From assembly GCA_050084515.1 (NCBI GenBank), contig CM114273.1, forward strand, positions 42,346,001 through 42,410,000: DNA of 64,000 bases, given 5' to 3'. Each line of letters starts with the position of its first letter. Within the stretch, counting starts at the first letter, position 1. The notes below the pieces were generated by a model. That model was not told the origin of the DNA and did no database searches. It worked only from the letters and a program-made list of their open reading frames with translations. The position numbers and the translations under genes are program-made. This stretch comes from Blasia pusilla (Eukaryota; Marchantiophyta; Marchantiopsida; Blasiales). This document shows, piece after piece, positions 10,510 through 20,674 of this stretch.

Positions 10510-11144
10510 CCGCTCGAAGATGGGTTAGTGTCTTCGCCCACCAACTGCTCTGGGATAGCAGCTGGCGAGTCCACTGGAAACTCGTCGATCCAATAGAGGT
10601 CGATTTCTTCCGCCGGGCTAAGAGACGAGGAAGACCGCTCTCCTCCTTCTTCAGAGATGTCCACCCTCTCCATGCTGGCGGTCCTCATGACTTTATTTTC
10701 CGTCACTTGAACTTTGCACGTTTCCTCAACCAATTTTATATTGATTGTGTCCCCAAACTTCAACGGAGACATTTCCTGCGTCTCCACACTTTCGGTTGGA
10801 CGGGCCGGGCTTTCTTCAATGGCAATCGCTTTTTCCCTTTGAGCTTTTGCCAATTCTGCTCTCCTCACCGACGCATCCAGACGCTTCTTTTCATGCTTCT
10901 CCTCGGCAATCCTTTTCTTCAAGGCTTGCGATGCCTCAGCCTCTGTGTTATGTTTTTCAAGCGCCTCCTTAACACGTTTTGCAAGAAGCTCTTGCTTGTG
11001 CATCTCCGCTTCCCTTTCGCGCTCCTCGATCTCTTGCTGCCTTATCTCATTGGCCGAACGAGGCCCTGAAGATGGTGATGCAGGAGTCCTCGACTTGGGA
11101 GTGAAGCTCCTAGCCTTGCTTGCTTGAGTTTTTTTCCTCGTCAT
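10510..11144 (-). pseudogene. P2 exon 1: coiled-coil N-terminus
   Basis: I place the start at the ATG of MTRKKTQASK because P3 and P4 share MTRKK. Residues about 30-115 are rich in E, K, R, A with heptad-like spacing (EIRQQEIEEREREAEMHKQE), indicating a coiled coil. A charged linker and the segment EEIDLYWIDEFPVD follow. One base is missing just before the GTAAGA donor, so the last codons read NPSSSG instead of the DPIFKR of P3 and P4. It lies 190 bp downstream of a TATA box shared with the other copies. Confidence 0.65.
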
Positions 11145-11333
11145 TGTTCCCGAAAATGCCACCTCCTCGACAACGAAAATTACTTTCTGTGCACGATGAG
11201 TCGCTCAGATGAGTCGCTTGAATCATCTTGCGATGAGTTGCTGTGTAAAGTGCCCCTTGGTATTTGGTCCGCTGCTCCACTGAAGAGCAATCGAGATTGC
11301 GAAACGAAAACTGGAAATGAGCGAACCCTAGCC

Positions 11334-11341
11334 TATTTATA
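11334..11341 (-). promoter_or_regulatory. TATA box of gene P2
   Basis: On the minus strand the sequence reads AAGTATAAATAGG, inside a block (GGTCAGCCCAACGGCT ... TATAAATA ... GAAATCG-like) that is also found before P3 and P4. Position and conservation support a core promoter for P. Confidence 0.65.
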
Positions 11342-11672
11342 CTTTTCGAGCCGTTGGGCTGACCATTGGGTTGCACCGTTGTTTCGACGGTGACGTGTCC
11401 CCCGTTATGGAGGTCTAGACGTGAAAACCACCAACCCGACGCTCTCCAACGGGTTGGAGGCATCCGTCCTAGCCGAGGTATCCTAGCAACCCGTCGGAGT
11501 CCGACAAGTTGCGCGCCTCAGCCATTTTGGGGGAAGAACGCAAGGTACCCAGGCAACCCATCGAAGACCAAGGGGTTGCACCCTTCCCTTGTCTTGGGAT
11601 AACAAGGCGGGGTACGTGCGCAACTTGTCCGAGGCCGACAGGTTGCACGCTTCCTTCATATAAGCATGCAAC
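11342..11672. repeat. P2-T2 head-to-head spacer with palindromes
   Basis: This is a shortened version of the 1-kb spacer seen between T3-P3 and P4-T4. It carries about five palindromes between 11430 and 11668, with GC-rich flanks such as GCGCAACCCG. The T promoter and the first about 110 codons of T are missing here, so the right part has been deleted. Confidence 0.6.
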
Positions 11673-13115
11673 CTACGTTTGCAACTCCTAGCTGAGAAGC
11701 TCCGGCATCGACTCCAACTTCATACGCTCGTAATAATGTTGTACTTCCTAAAGACATTCAGGATGTTGTCAACCTCACTGGATCTGTCGGACACCAACCG
11801 GGCCCTCTGTCCGCCTACTCGTTCCTCTTGCGAGTATCAGGAAATAGTTTGCTATTGTATCTGGCCTTGAAAATGTTCAAGCACATTGTGGTCGATGAGC
11901 TGCCGCCCACGTACGATGGTAATTTCATTTTTGAGCTCCCTCCATTTGCTGCTCCTACTCAAAAGAAAGATGGAGGACGCTTGAAGGGTATAGGCAGAAA
12001 GTCTGATTATCATCGATGGTGCAGGCTTCAACAGACTAAAGCTTCAATTCCAGATGGTCCTTGGATTGTCTCCCGCCGCCAATGCATTGGAGCCTTGGAG
12101 TGTAGAAGTCCAGCATGCCCGTATCTAGAGCGCAACCGGTGGGTCAATACGTTGCAATTCCCTCCCAAGAATGCAAAAACTCCATATGAGGTCGGTGCCA
12201 CCATACCGCCGGAAGGCCATCAATATCCTCATTGCCAAGCATCCCCTTTCTGCGTTGGATCGTGTCCTGCATACATATTTTTCATTGTCCACGACTTGGA
12301 TTCCATGTCAAAGTACACAAGGTTGGCAGTTCATGTTGGCTCCCACACTCATCATATGACCGATGTAATTCAGAGACACATCAAGGAGGATGTGGCGAAG
12401 AAAGTGGCCGAGCTCTACAGAAACTCTCCGGGTTCAAAGCCCGGAGTGATCAAGTTAACAACAACCTCACAAATTTTTGAACAACTGCTTGGAATCCCTG
12501 GATAGAGCGAGATCACGGCTCTTGAGGAGAAACAACTATGGGAAAATCTCGTATTTCTTGCTGATCCTGAATGCTTCCGAAATTTTCTGTGTCAAATACG
12601 GGTACTGGATGGAAAGACGGCCGAAATGGATGCCATTTCCAAAATCAAGGCCAACTCCATATTTCCATTCATTCAAAGATGGCAGTTCATGGGCCAGGGA
12701 GGCGAAGGATGCAGGGCCTATGTCTTCAAAATATCAACGACAGGTCCTTCGAGTGGCCTCGATCTTATAGATCGAATGAGAGAAGGGGAAGATCTTTACG
12801 GCAGGTGGGTAAGCTTTGATATTTGCTATAGAGTGCTGAACAGATGATTGACAATGGATGCTCACGTTTATGACCATGTGGAGAAGGGACTCAAAACTAT
12901 ATTTGTCTGTGAAGTAAAAGGAGAAGACATTGGCAGTTTGAAGATGTGCTGGTTACTCTTATTGGAGGTGGTGAAGGAAAACTAAAGGCCACCTCCGGAA
13001 ATTTATGTGTTCATGGTCGACAATGCACAACCTGGGTGGATTGCTACCAGGGAAGTGTTTTGGGGTGGGGAAGTTCAACCGGAGAGAGAAAGGTCGGATG
13101 CTTTCCATTGGCAAC
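11673..13115 (+). pseudogene. T2 part 1: transposase-like gene, zinc domain and start of DDE core
   Basis: Collinear with T4 from its codon ~115. It carries the Cys/His region: CRSPACPYLE, then HCQASPFCVGSCPAYIFFIV, then HVGSHTHH. That pattern resembles the zinc domains (GCM/WRKY-like) found in front of some plant transposases. The DDE-like core follows (SFDICYRVLN, then FMVDNAQPGW). Three stops break it: TAG at 12503-12505, TGA at 12845-12847 and a TAA near 12982. The 5' end is truncated at the spacer. It is interrupted at 13115 by gypsy element A and continues at 22845. Confidence 0.65.
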
Positions 13116-14274
13116 TGTGATACCCACAATTTTGTACTCAACGAAGACTCTTGGATATTATGATTTTGATTATGATTATTGATTATTATGAAGAAGAATA
13201 AGTGAATCACCAAGCTCCTAAGACAAGGCAGAGAGATGGAAGATCAAGGATTTGCCTTAGAGGAGAATCAAAAGCCGTAAAGAAGTATAAAGGATCAACG
13301 CGGAGCTTAGCGAAGCTTAACAAAGCCTAACGAAGCTTAACGAAGCTATGTATACGAAGTACCTCGCTCTTGAGCGAAGCACGAAGAGCGAAGCAAGAAG
13401 AGAATGAAGAATGAAGAACTTCGTCCTCCGGAAATTTAGTGCGGCGAAGCTCAGCATGATTGTGATTCGAACCGACACATAGTTTAAACAATTAGACTAG
13501 GAAAGGGCGCGACCCTTTGTATCAAATTGGTAGTTAGAACAGTTTTGTACCACGGATTCACAGGGATCGTAGGAAAAGCTAAGAGAACCATAGATCGAGG
13601 TAGTTACAGATATTGAAGAGACACCAACTTCATCAAGAACGCTTCGGAACATAGAAACGCTCCTAATCTCGAGAATATTTAAGAAACAGGACAAAAGCTA
13701 TCATTATCATTCGCTCATGAAGTCCTTATGCTGTAGGAATGGTCTGAGCAAGAGAGTTGTACCCTCTCGAACTTGTATAGATACTTTGAAGTCTTCCAAT
13801 TCTTGATGGAGTAGTAAAGCATTCATTCATTCATTCTGATGTGCGATGCTTATGTCTGAATATTTTTTTTGGGTCTGCCGAGTGAAGAATGAATCAAGCG
13901 AACCTTTCTCATCAATGGAATAATCAACATAGAGTTGTATGAAATCTGTTTGACAGAGAGTAACCTGCCCAGACGGATTGAGTTTTGAAAGTAGGAGAAG
14001 CCAACTTTATTCTTGAGGTCTCTGTGAGGTTCCGAGATGTCGAGAGAACAAATTGCCTGAGCGTACTTTAAATTCCACTCGAGAGAATTGAAGAAGAAAA
14101 CATAGGTACTAGAAAGGATCGGAAGATGTTACTGGAATACTACATTTGAATTACATAATCAATTACACTTTTACAACATAATCATCACTTTATACTCTCT
14201 TTTCATCCAACAATGATCCTCTTGGGGATCGAACTCTACAATTGACTATAAATAAGAAACACTTAGATATTACA
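13116..14274 (+). repeat. 5' LTR of element A
   Basis: 1159 bp, starting TGTGATACCCAC and ending ATTACA. Inside are repeated GAAGC/GCTTCG words (13300-13450) and a terminal block ATTGACTATAAATAAG. It matches the LTRs of B, C and E. The partner 3' LTR is only 218 bp because of an internal deletion. Confidence 0.9.
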
Positions 14275-14291
14275 TATAGTCGAAGACTTTT

Positions 14292-14311
14292 TGGCGCCGC
14301 TGCCGGGGATC
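14292..14311 (+). other. Primer-binding site, tRNA-Asp type
   Basis: The sequence TGGCGCCGCTGCCGGGGATC, 17 bp after the LTR, is the complement of a tRNA 3' end. It differs from the plant tRNA-Asp 3' end as I know it by one base. Identical sites lie at 25159-25178 (E) and 43897-43916 (C), both on the minus strand. Confidence 0.8.
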
Positions 14312-14741
14312 ATATCCTTGGCTGAGAAGGGAGAGAAAGACCCATGGGGAAGCAGGGAACGGAGAAAGAAGCTTCGCCCCTAGACGACCCCACATTCTAG
14401 TTCTTACTAAAGACCATCGGCTAGCTCTAGCGACCCCCGTAAGACAATGTATGCTTGAAGATAACAATACATTTGCTGCATTGGTGCTAGAGAAGATAGA
14501 CCAACTAATTAGAATGGTCAAAGAACCAGTCGCCGAACGGTGCTTCGCCCATGGACGATAGTTGTACTTGGTGAAAACCCATTACTTCTGTCTATGGGAG
14601 GAAAACCTGGCAGGAAGCGTAGGAGCATCAGGCACCCTCCTGTAGATGTAAAAAGAATCAGTAGTTAACCTCCCTCCATGGACCCTTACCCTATCGCCAC
14701 CGTGGGGGTGAACGCAAGTTGCCAAATCCCCCAAGAGACTT

Positions 14742-16683
14742 ATGGAAGGCTCTCAGCCCTCTTCGCGAGAGCAGCGAGCCGATCGGCGCAGTAAGCAGCA
14801 GGAACAGCAATTGGCTTGGAGACCGCCTGGTTCGTCTCCGAGTCTTCGTCCTCGTCCAAAGGCGAAGAGCAAGAAGAAAGAAAGGGACAAATTCTCCACT
14901 ACGTCCCCTGCCAATTCGCAGTCGGACGAAGAGTCGTCCTGGGATCCCTTTGGGGAGTCAGGGAGCGAGGAGCCGATCAGAGCACCTCGGGTGGCACCTT
15001 TACCTCCTCCCTCTCGAGCATCAAGCCCGGGAGCCAACAGGAGAGCAGTGCCCATGGCCAACACTAGAAAAACTCTGCTAAGGTACCCCACCTTTGCTGG
15101 GGGACGACGAGACGATGTGGATAACTTTGTTCTTGAATTCACCCATGTCGCAAAAGCCAACGGGCAGAGGAGGATTTGTTACGAGTCTTTCCGGGCCTGC
15201 TCAAGAAGCGAGCAAGCCACTCGTACGAAGGTCTCAGAGCAGAAGTCACGGAAACCTGGAAAAGGGTCTTGGAATCCTTCCTACATGAGTTCCGCGACTT
15301 GGAGTTCGAGGACAGGCTTCTTACAAAGCTTCGCGACCTGAAGCGAAGAAAGAAGGAGACCCTTCGGGAATATACCCAAAGGTTTTGGAGCCTTGTGAAT
15401 AAGCTAGAACACACGACTACCTCCCAATTGGTAGATTGGTTCGTGTCCGGCTTGTCCAAAGAAATGGATCGGTATTGCCGGAGAGGCCAACGGGATTCCC
15501 TCGAGGCGGTCATAACCTCTGCTGAGGCGTACGAAGCCTCAAAAAAGTCCCGCCGAACACAAAGACGGCGTCACCAACGGAGAGGGGCGTCGCAGACTAG
15601 TGCTTTGTCCGAAGACAAAGCGTCCTCCACAGACATGGAATCCTCTACAGAGGATTCGTCCGAGTCCTCGGACTCGAAGCAGGAGGTAAAAGCTAAAAGG
15701 AAAGGGAAGAGCATGCATCATCGCTCCCCCAAGCACCAGACCAAAACCCGACCAAGCACCAAGCGTCGTCCTCAGCGATCGGAAAGTCCAGTAAGAGGGA
15801 CGGCAAGGAAGGTCGGCAAGTCGGCCATGGAGGAACTCAGTAAACAAATGGCTGAGTTGAAGGTACATCTGGCGGCCCAGAAGGACCCAAGAGGCGACCG
15901 GCGATGAGGCCCAACATCTGGTGTAGTAGTTGTGGAACCCAGGGGCATACTGTACAAGAATGCCCTACTCAGAGGGATCTGCGGTGGGTCCAGGAAGAGG
16001 CCCCTATTGAAGAAGGATGGTATGAACCAGAAAAGTGGGAAGGGTGCTATGCCGTCCAAGCGGTGCCACCCCCAAACCCTGGGAGAAGATGGATAACGCG
16101 GTATGTACGTCCGGAATACGGAGAACAGAGACCCCTGAGACAGATTATGGGTGCGGCGGCCTTCACGCCACCCATCAAAAGAAATTGTTGTTATAACTGC
16201 GGTGCAGCAGACCATTGGGCCAATAATTGCCCAAACCCAAAGCGACCAGTGGGACTCAATCCCTTATGCGGGAACTGCAAGAAGGGCGGGCACACTGCCG
16301 TGGAATGCCTAGAGCCCAAAGTCCCGCATTTTTTGGTCAGATATGTAAATACTCCAGCGGCTCAACCAGAGCCCAAAAACGATGTAAATGTACAACTGGT
16401 CCGGGTGGAAGAAGTAGTGTCCCCGAGACCAAAGCGAGTCACCATCAGTGAGGAAGACTCGACCGAAGGGGCCAACGAGGAATCATCGGACTGGCCCAAA
16501 GAATTCCAAGAAACTATGTTGGCGGTCACCACGAGGTCGAAGAGTCAGACCGCAGGGACCCCAAAGGTGAAAAAGGGTGCTTCGTCTTCGCGTGAAGCTA
16601 GGGAGCCCAAGAACAAAGCTGTGAACACCTTACGTGCGGGGAAGGCCATCCTCAAAGGCGATGTGGACCCGGCCTTTGACTGA
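14742..16683 (+). pseudogene. Element A gag polyprotein, frameshifted
   Basis: I use the ATG of MEGSQPSSREQ because the same frame is shared by C and E. After a disordered S/P/K-rich leader comes RYPTFAGGRRDDVDNFVLEF and a retrotransposon-gag domain (FPGLLKKRAS ... EFRDLEFEDRLLTKLR ... EYTQRFWSLVNKLE). An SR/K-rich linker follows, then three CCHC knuckles: CSSCGTQGHTVQEC (~15922), CYNCGAADHWANNC (~16192) and CGNCKKGGHTAVEC (~16267). A 7-bp loss near 15167 and a 4-bp loss near 15890 (both judged against C) shift the frame. The protein would package the RNA into virus-like particles. Confidence 0.8.
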
Positions 16684-16710
16684 AGTCATCCAAAATACTT
16701 CCATCACGAT

Positions 16711-17616
16711 GTGGAGGACCAGGTCCGTGCTCAAGTTCGTGAGGCCCAGGAACCAGAGGGGAAACAGACCCCAGAGAAGACAAAGGCCAAACCAAGTACA
16801 ACAGTCCAAGCCATGGCGACATCACCACTGGTCCTAGAAGCTTACGATTTACTGAGGGACTTGGCGTCAACCCCGGCCAACATAACCCTGCTACAGTTGC
16901 TAATGGATAACCCAGTATACGGAAAAATCTTGCAGCAGTGGAAAATCAGCCAAAAAGACCTAGAAAGAAAGTGAAGCATCGCGATGGTGGATCTGTTCCG
17001 TATCGAAGTAGAAGACTTGGGAGCCCCAGAAGTGGAGGTGGAGATTGAGGGCCATACTATTAAGAAGGTCCCCATTGATTCCGGAAGCAGAATCAATATT
17101 ATGACGGAGCAAACAGCTCGGGCCCTAGGGTACACGGTGTACAAACCCACAGACAAGTATTTGCGGTTTGCGGATCAATCCCGGAAGAGACCCCTCGGAC
17201 AGCTCACGCAAATTCCGACCATGCTCGGGGGGGTGTTGTTTCTGTTGGACTACTTAGTCTTGCAGCCCCTGACCGCGACGGGCTATCGTTTGCTTATCGG
17301 AAGACCCTGGCTGTATGGCGCGAGGGTGACTACAGATTGGAAAAGGCGACGTTTCACGTTCCAGGCGCCGAATCAGGTCTCAAAGCGGCTCATCAAGCTG
17401 TCGTGGAAATCTCGACCACCCCAAGGAGAGACGCCACCGACTGACGACGGCTATACGTCAGATCAAGACAACACCAACGCTACTGAGTCCTCGTCCAATG
17501 TATATTATTTAGAATGTTATGAAATAGACGAGGCGGTACCCTCCAAGCCAAGGTCGACTCGAGACGAAGAGAAGCTAGGTCATAGCACCTTCCAGTTTAT
17601 AGAAAACATGGTTTAG
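16711..17616 (+). pseudogene. Element A aspartic protease region of pol
   Basis: A linker (MATSPLVLEAYDLLRDLAST...) is followed by a retropepsin-type domain. The catalytic motif is VPIDSGS (Asp codon 17077-17079) and the C-terminal partner strand is LLIGRPWLYG. A stop lies between the linker frame (ends 16974) and the protease frame (from 16984); C reads through the same junction (41398-40961), so A has a local frame break. The domain would cut the Gag-Pol polyprotein. Confidence 0.8.
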
Positions 17617-17667
17617 GAGCAGGACTACGTCCAGGTCAATATTGCAGATCAAAAGTCTCTACGCCTT

Positions 17668-18660
17668 TTGGCGGATTTGTCTCCCACCACACTTATAAAA
17701 TATAAAAGACTACTGTTTGAGTATTTGGATGTCTTTGCATACTCCATGGATGAAATGACAAGCATTCCCGCACAATATGGTGAACACCGAATTGATCTTA
17801 AAGAAGGGGCGGTCCCGGTACGAATGCGACAATATCGACTGAATCCAAAGTACTCATTGTTAGTCAAGGACGAGATCGATCAGCGTCTCGAGGCAGGAAT
17901 AATCTATCCGGTGTTAAGCAGCGAGTGGGTGTCGCCCATCGTAATTGTGCCTAAAAAACAAACGGGAAAAATCCGAGTGTGCCAGGACTATCGGAAATTA
18001 AATGCGGCCACCTTAAAAGACCACCATCCTCTACCTTTCACTGACAGTATTTTGGATAAAGTGGCCGGGCACAAGCGTTATACTTTCTTGGACGGATATT
18101 CAGGGTACAACCAGGTATCCATACGAGAAAAGGATCGTCCCCTCACAACGTTCACTACAGACTGGGGAACTTTCGCATATCGCGTAAAGCCTTTTGGATT
18201 GTGCAATGCTCGAGCTACTTTCCAACGGATGATGATCTCCATCTGCGGAAGTTCGTGGAAATCTTTTAAGACGATTTTTGTATCTTTAGCACGGAGGCCG
18301 AACATCTGGAAAAGTTAGAGTTAACACTCGCACGCTGTCGCGAAGTGCATTTGTCCCTTCATCCGGACAAATCATATATCGCTATGAAACAAGGAATTCT
18401 GCTGGGACACCGAGTGTCGGCGCAAGGAATTGAGGTCGACAAGGCCAAGGTGGATATTATCGTCGCATTGGAACCACCCACTAATCTCCGGGAATTGAGA
18501 GGATTCTTGGGACATGTCGGGTACTATCGACGGTTTATTAAAGATTACGCGGTAAAAGTGGGCACTCTTACTGCATTACTTAAGAAGACCACCGAATGGG
18601 AGTGGACACCAGCGTGCCAAGTGGCATTCGACACCTTAAAAGACGCATTGCAAAAGGCTC
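17668..18660 (+). pseudogene. Element A reverse transcriptase, catalytic motif destroyed
   Basis: Fingers and palm are readable: GIIYPVLSSEWVSPIVIVPK, RVCQDYRKLN, FLDGYSGYNQ and FAYRVKPFGLCNARATFQRM. A frame change follows near 18250. In the next frame the place of the YxDD box reads F-stop-DD: TAA at 18267-18269 directly before the two aspartate codons (18270-18275). After it the palm and thumb continue (LHPDKSYIAMKQGILLGHRV, FLGHVGYYRRFIKDYA). This copy cannot make active enzyme. Confidence 0.85.
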
Positions 18661-19294
18661 TTGTTGGTCCCCGATTGGACCAAACCCTTCCACGTATATG
18701 TGGACACATCCTCATTTGCCATTGAAGTAGTGCTCAGCCAATTGGATGAGCACAAACATGATTTTCCAATTTACTACGCCGGCCGACAACTGTCGGCGGC
18801 AGAGCAGAAATATACAACCACCGAACAAGAGGCGTTAGGCATGGTCTTCTTGTGTAAAAAGTTCCGACACTATTTATTAGGGTACGAATTTGTCTTTCAT
18901 GTAGATCATTTTGCACTCAGACCCTTAATGGTGAAAGCCGACCTGTCAGGACGCATTGCACGGTGGAATTCTGTTGCTACAAGAATTCACATTCGATGTT
19001 GTGACCCGTGCCGGCAAGGTGCATACCAATGCCGATTTTCTTTCCCGGTTGAGGATGACAAACGCGGACCTCACCCAATCTGTCGATGATACCTTTCCCG
19101 ATGAGGATCTGTTCAAGATAACAGAGGAACGGTTGAGCCAGTCTTTTTATGAGGATATTCTACGGTTTCTAATGACTCTGCGACTTCCTGCCCCGATGAC
19201 AGCGGAAGAACGCGCAGTTTTTTTACATCGGATAGGCCCATATGAGATCTGTCAAGGGGTCTTATTCCAATTAGGTGCTGATGAAGAGCATTGA
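18661..19294 (+). pseudogene. Element A RNase H and connection region
   Basis: The RNase HI-like domain follows the RT thumb after a frame change near 18680. It shows FHVYVDTSSFAIEVVLSQ, YYAGRQLSAAEQKYTTTEQE and KFRHYLLGYEFVFHVDHFAL, so the first Asp, the Glu and a later Asp of the family can be seen. Another frame change near 18960-19090 separates it from the linker (FDVVTRAGKVHTNADFLSRL). TGA at 19292-19294 ends this frame before the integrase zinc region. Confidence 0.75.
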
Positions 19295-19300
19295 CAATGC

Positions 19301-20411
19301 TTGGAAGCTGAAGAGGTTCCCCAGGTCATCAAAGCCCTGCATATGGCTGATTCCGGTGGACACTATGCGGAAAAAAATACGGTTAAGAAAATTTTGGCCG
19401 CACGTTATTGGTGGCCGACTATGTACAAAGACGTAGGTAATTTTATTCGGAGTTGTGATGCCTGTCAAAGGCAGTCGACCCATAGCCCTGCGGTGGCCTT
19501 TGGTCCCCATCATGCCCCTAGCTCCTTTTGAAAAATGGGGCATTGACTTCCTGGGCCCTATCTCCCCGGCCACTCGCCAAACCCGGCGGAAGTATATTCT
19601 TATCGCCACTGACTATTGTACTAAGATGGTCGAAGCGGTAGCCACGTGGAAAGATGACAATGAAGCAGTGGCCAAGTTTTTATACAAAATGATTATCACG
19701 CGCTATGGCTGTCCTTTGGAACTAGTAAGTGACCGGGGTACGCACTTCCTGAACCAGACTATTGAGTCTCTCACTTCCCACTTTCTCATTAATCATCGGA
19801 AAACCACTCCCTACAACCCTAAAGCCAACGGGTTGACGGAAAAATCGAACGGCCTCATTTTCCGAATATTGAATCGATTAACGGTAACATATTCCTATGA
19901 TTGGGACACAAAAATTGCCCCGGCATTATGGGCGTACCGAACAGCTGAGAAGGTGACGACAAAATACACCCCGTTCTTCCTGACTTATGGCGTACATCCC
20001 TTAACACCTATTCAATGGGCGTTGCCCACTTATCGGGTATTGGAGGGAACAAGAACGGAGGCTGGGGGCGAAGTTATCGAACACAGGAATGAGACCCTAG
20101 TGGAGTTGGAAGAGGCACGCATGCTCGCGTTACGCCGGACAGCCCAAGTGCAAAAAGAACGTAAGAAACGTTACGATCGACATCTCCGGCCACAATCTAT
20201 CAATGTTGGAGACTTAGTGCTATTGTATGATAACCGGCGACTAAAGTTCCCCGGAAAATTAAAATTAAATTGGATGGGACCCTACCGGGTATTGGCCATC
20301 TATGATAATGGATCCCTCCAGTTAGAAACCTTACAGGGAGAATCCCTGCCCACGCGAGTCAATGGCATGCATGTGCGCCGGTATTATGAGCCCGAACCTG
20401 AGGATAACTGA
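19301..20411 (+). pseudogene. Element A integrase
   Basis: The N-terminal zinc region (GGHYAEKNTVKKILAARYWW, then CDACQRQ) is in one frame (19301-19531) and the core in another (19455-20411), so one frameshift lies between. The core is otherwise open and complete. The catalytic residues are Asp in GIDFLGP (19545-19547), Asp in SDRGTHF (19731-19733) and Glu in GLTEKSN (19839-19841), spaced D-61-D-35-E. The C-terminal part has the GPYRVL strand of the GPY/F type; I see no chromodomain after it. The enzyme inserts the cDNA with a 5-bp stagger, which fits the GCAAC duplication. Confidence 0.85.
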
Positions 20412-20441
20412 AACAGGAGGAAGGGGGTAGGTGAACGCCCC

Positions 20442-20544
20442 GTGCTTCGCGAAGGAGCGAAGCACCGAAAGACACACCGTGCTTCGCGAAGCAGCGAAGC
20501 ACCGAGGTTCCAGACCTCCCATGCTTCGCGAAGCAGCGAAGCGC
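20442..20544 (+). repeat. Three identical-type hairpins between integrase and ORF3
   Basis: Three 24-nt hairpins, at 20442-20465, 20479-20502 and 20521-20544. Each has a 9-bp stem GTGCTTCGC / GCGAAGCAC (first base A and GCGC end in the third) around a six-base loop (GAAGGA or GAAGCA). They sit in the short non-coding gap between the integrase stop and the extra ORF. The stem word also recurs in the LTR (GCTTCGC). Possible roles are RNA packaging or translation control of ORF3. Confidence 0.7.
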
Positions 20545-20674
20545 AGGAAGTGAGGGAGGGGGGCGTGGCGCACGCGCGGCGCCCACCTTCTTATTCTGAC
20601 CCGGCGCCACGACCAAGAACGGACAGGGGGAGCGGACTATAAGAGAAGTCCGGCGTAACCAAGCGGGTATTTTC

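Noticed and set aside
10461-11069. 202-codon + strand frame
   Set aside because: It is the antisense shadow of P2 exon 1, whose minus-strand frame is conserved in P3 and P4.
14201-14240. tRNA-like GTTCGATCCCC word at LTR ends
   Set aside because: It resembles a T-arm but no cloverleaf can be built around it; it recurs simply because it is LTR sequence.
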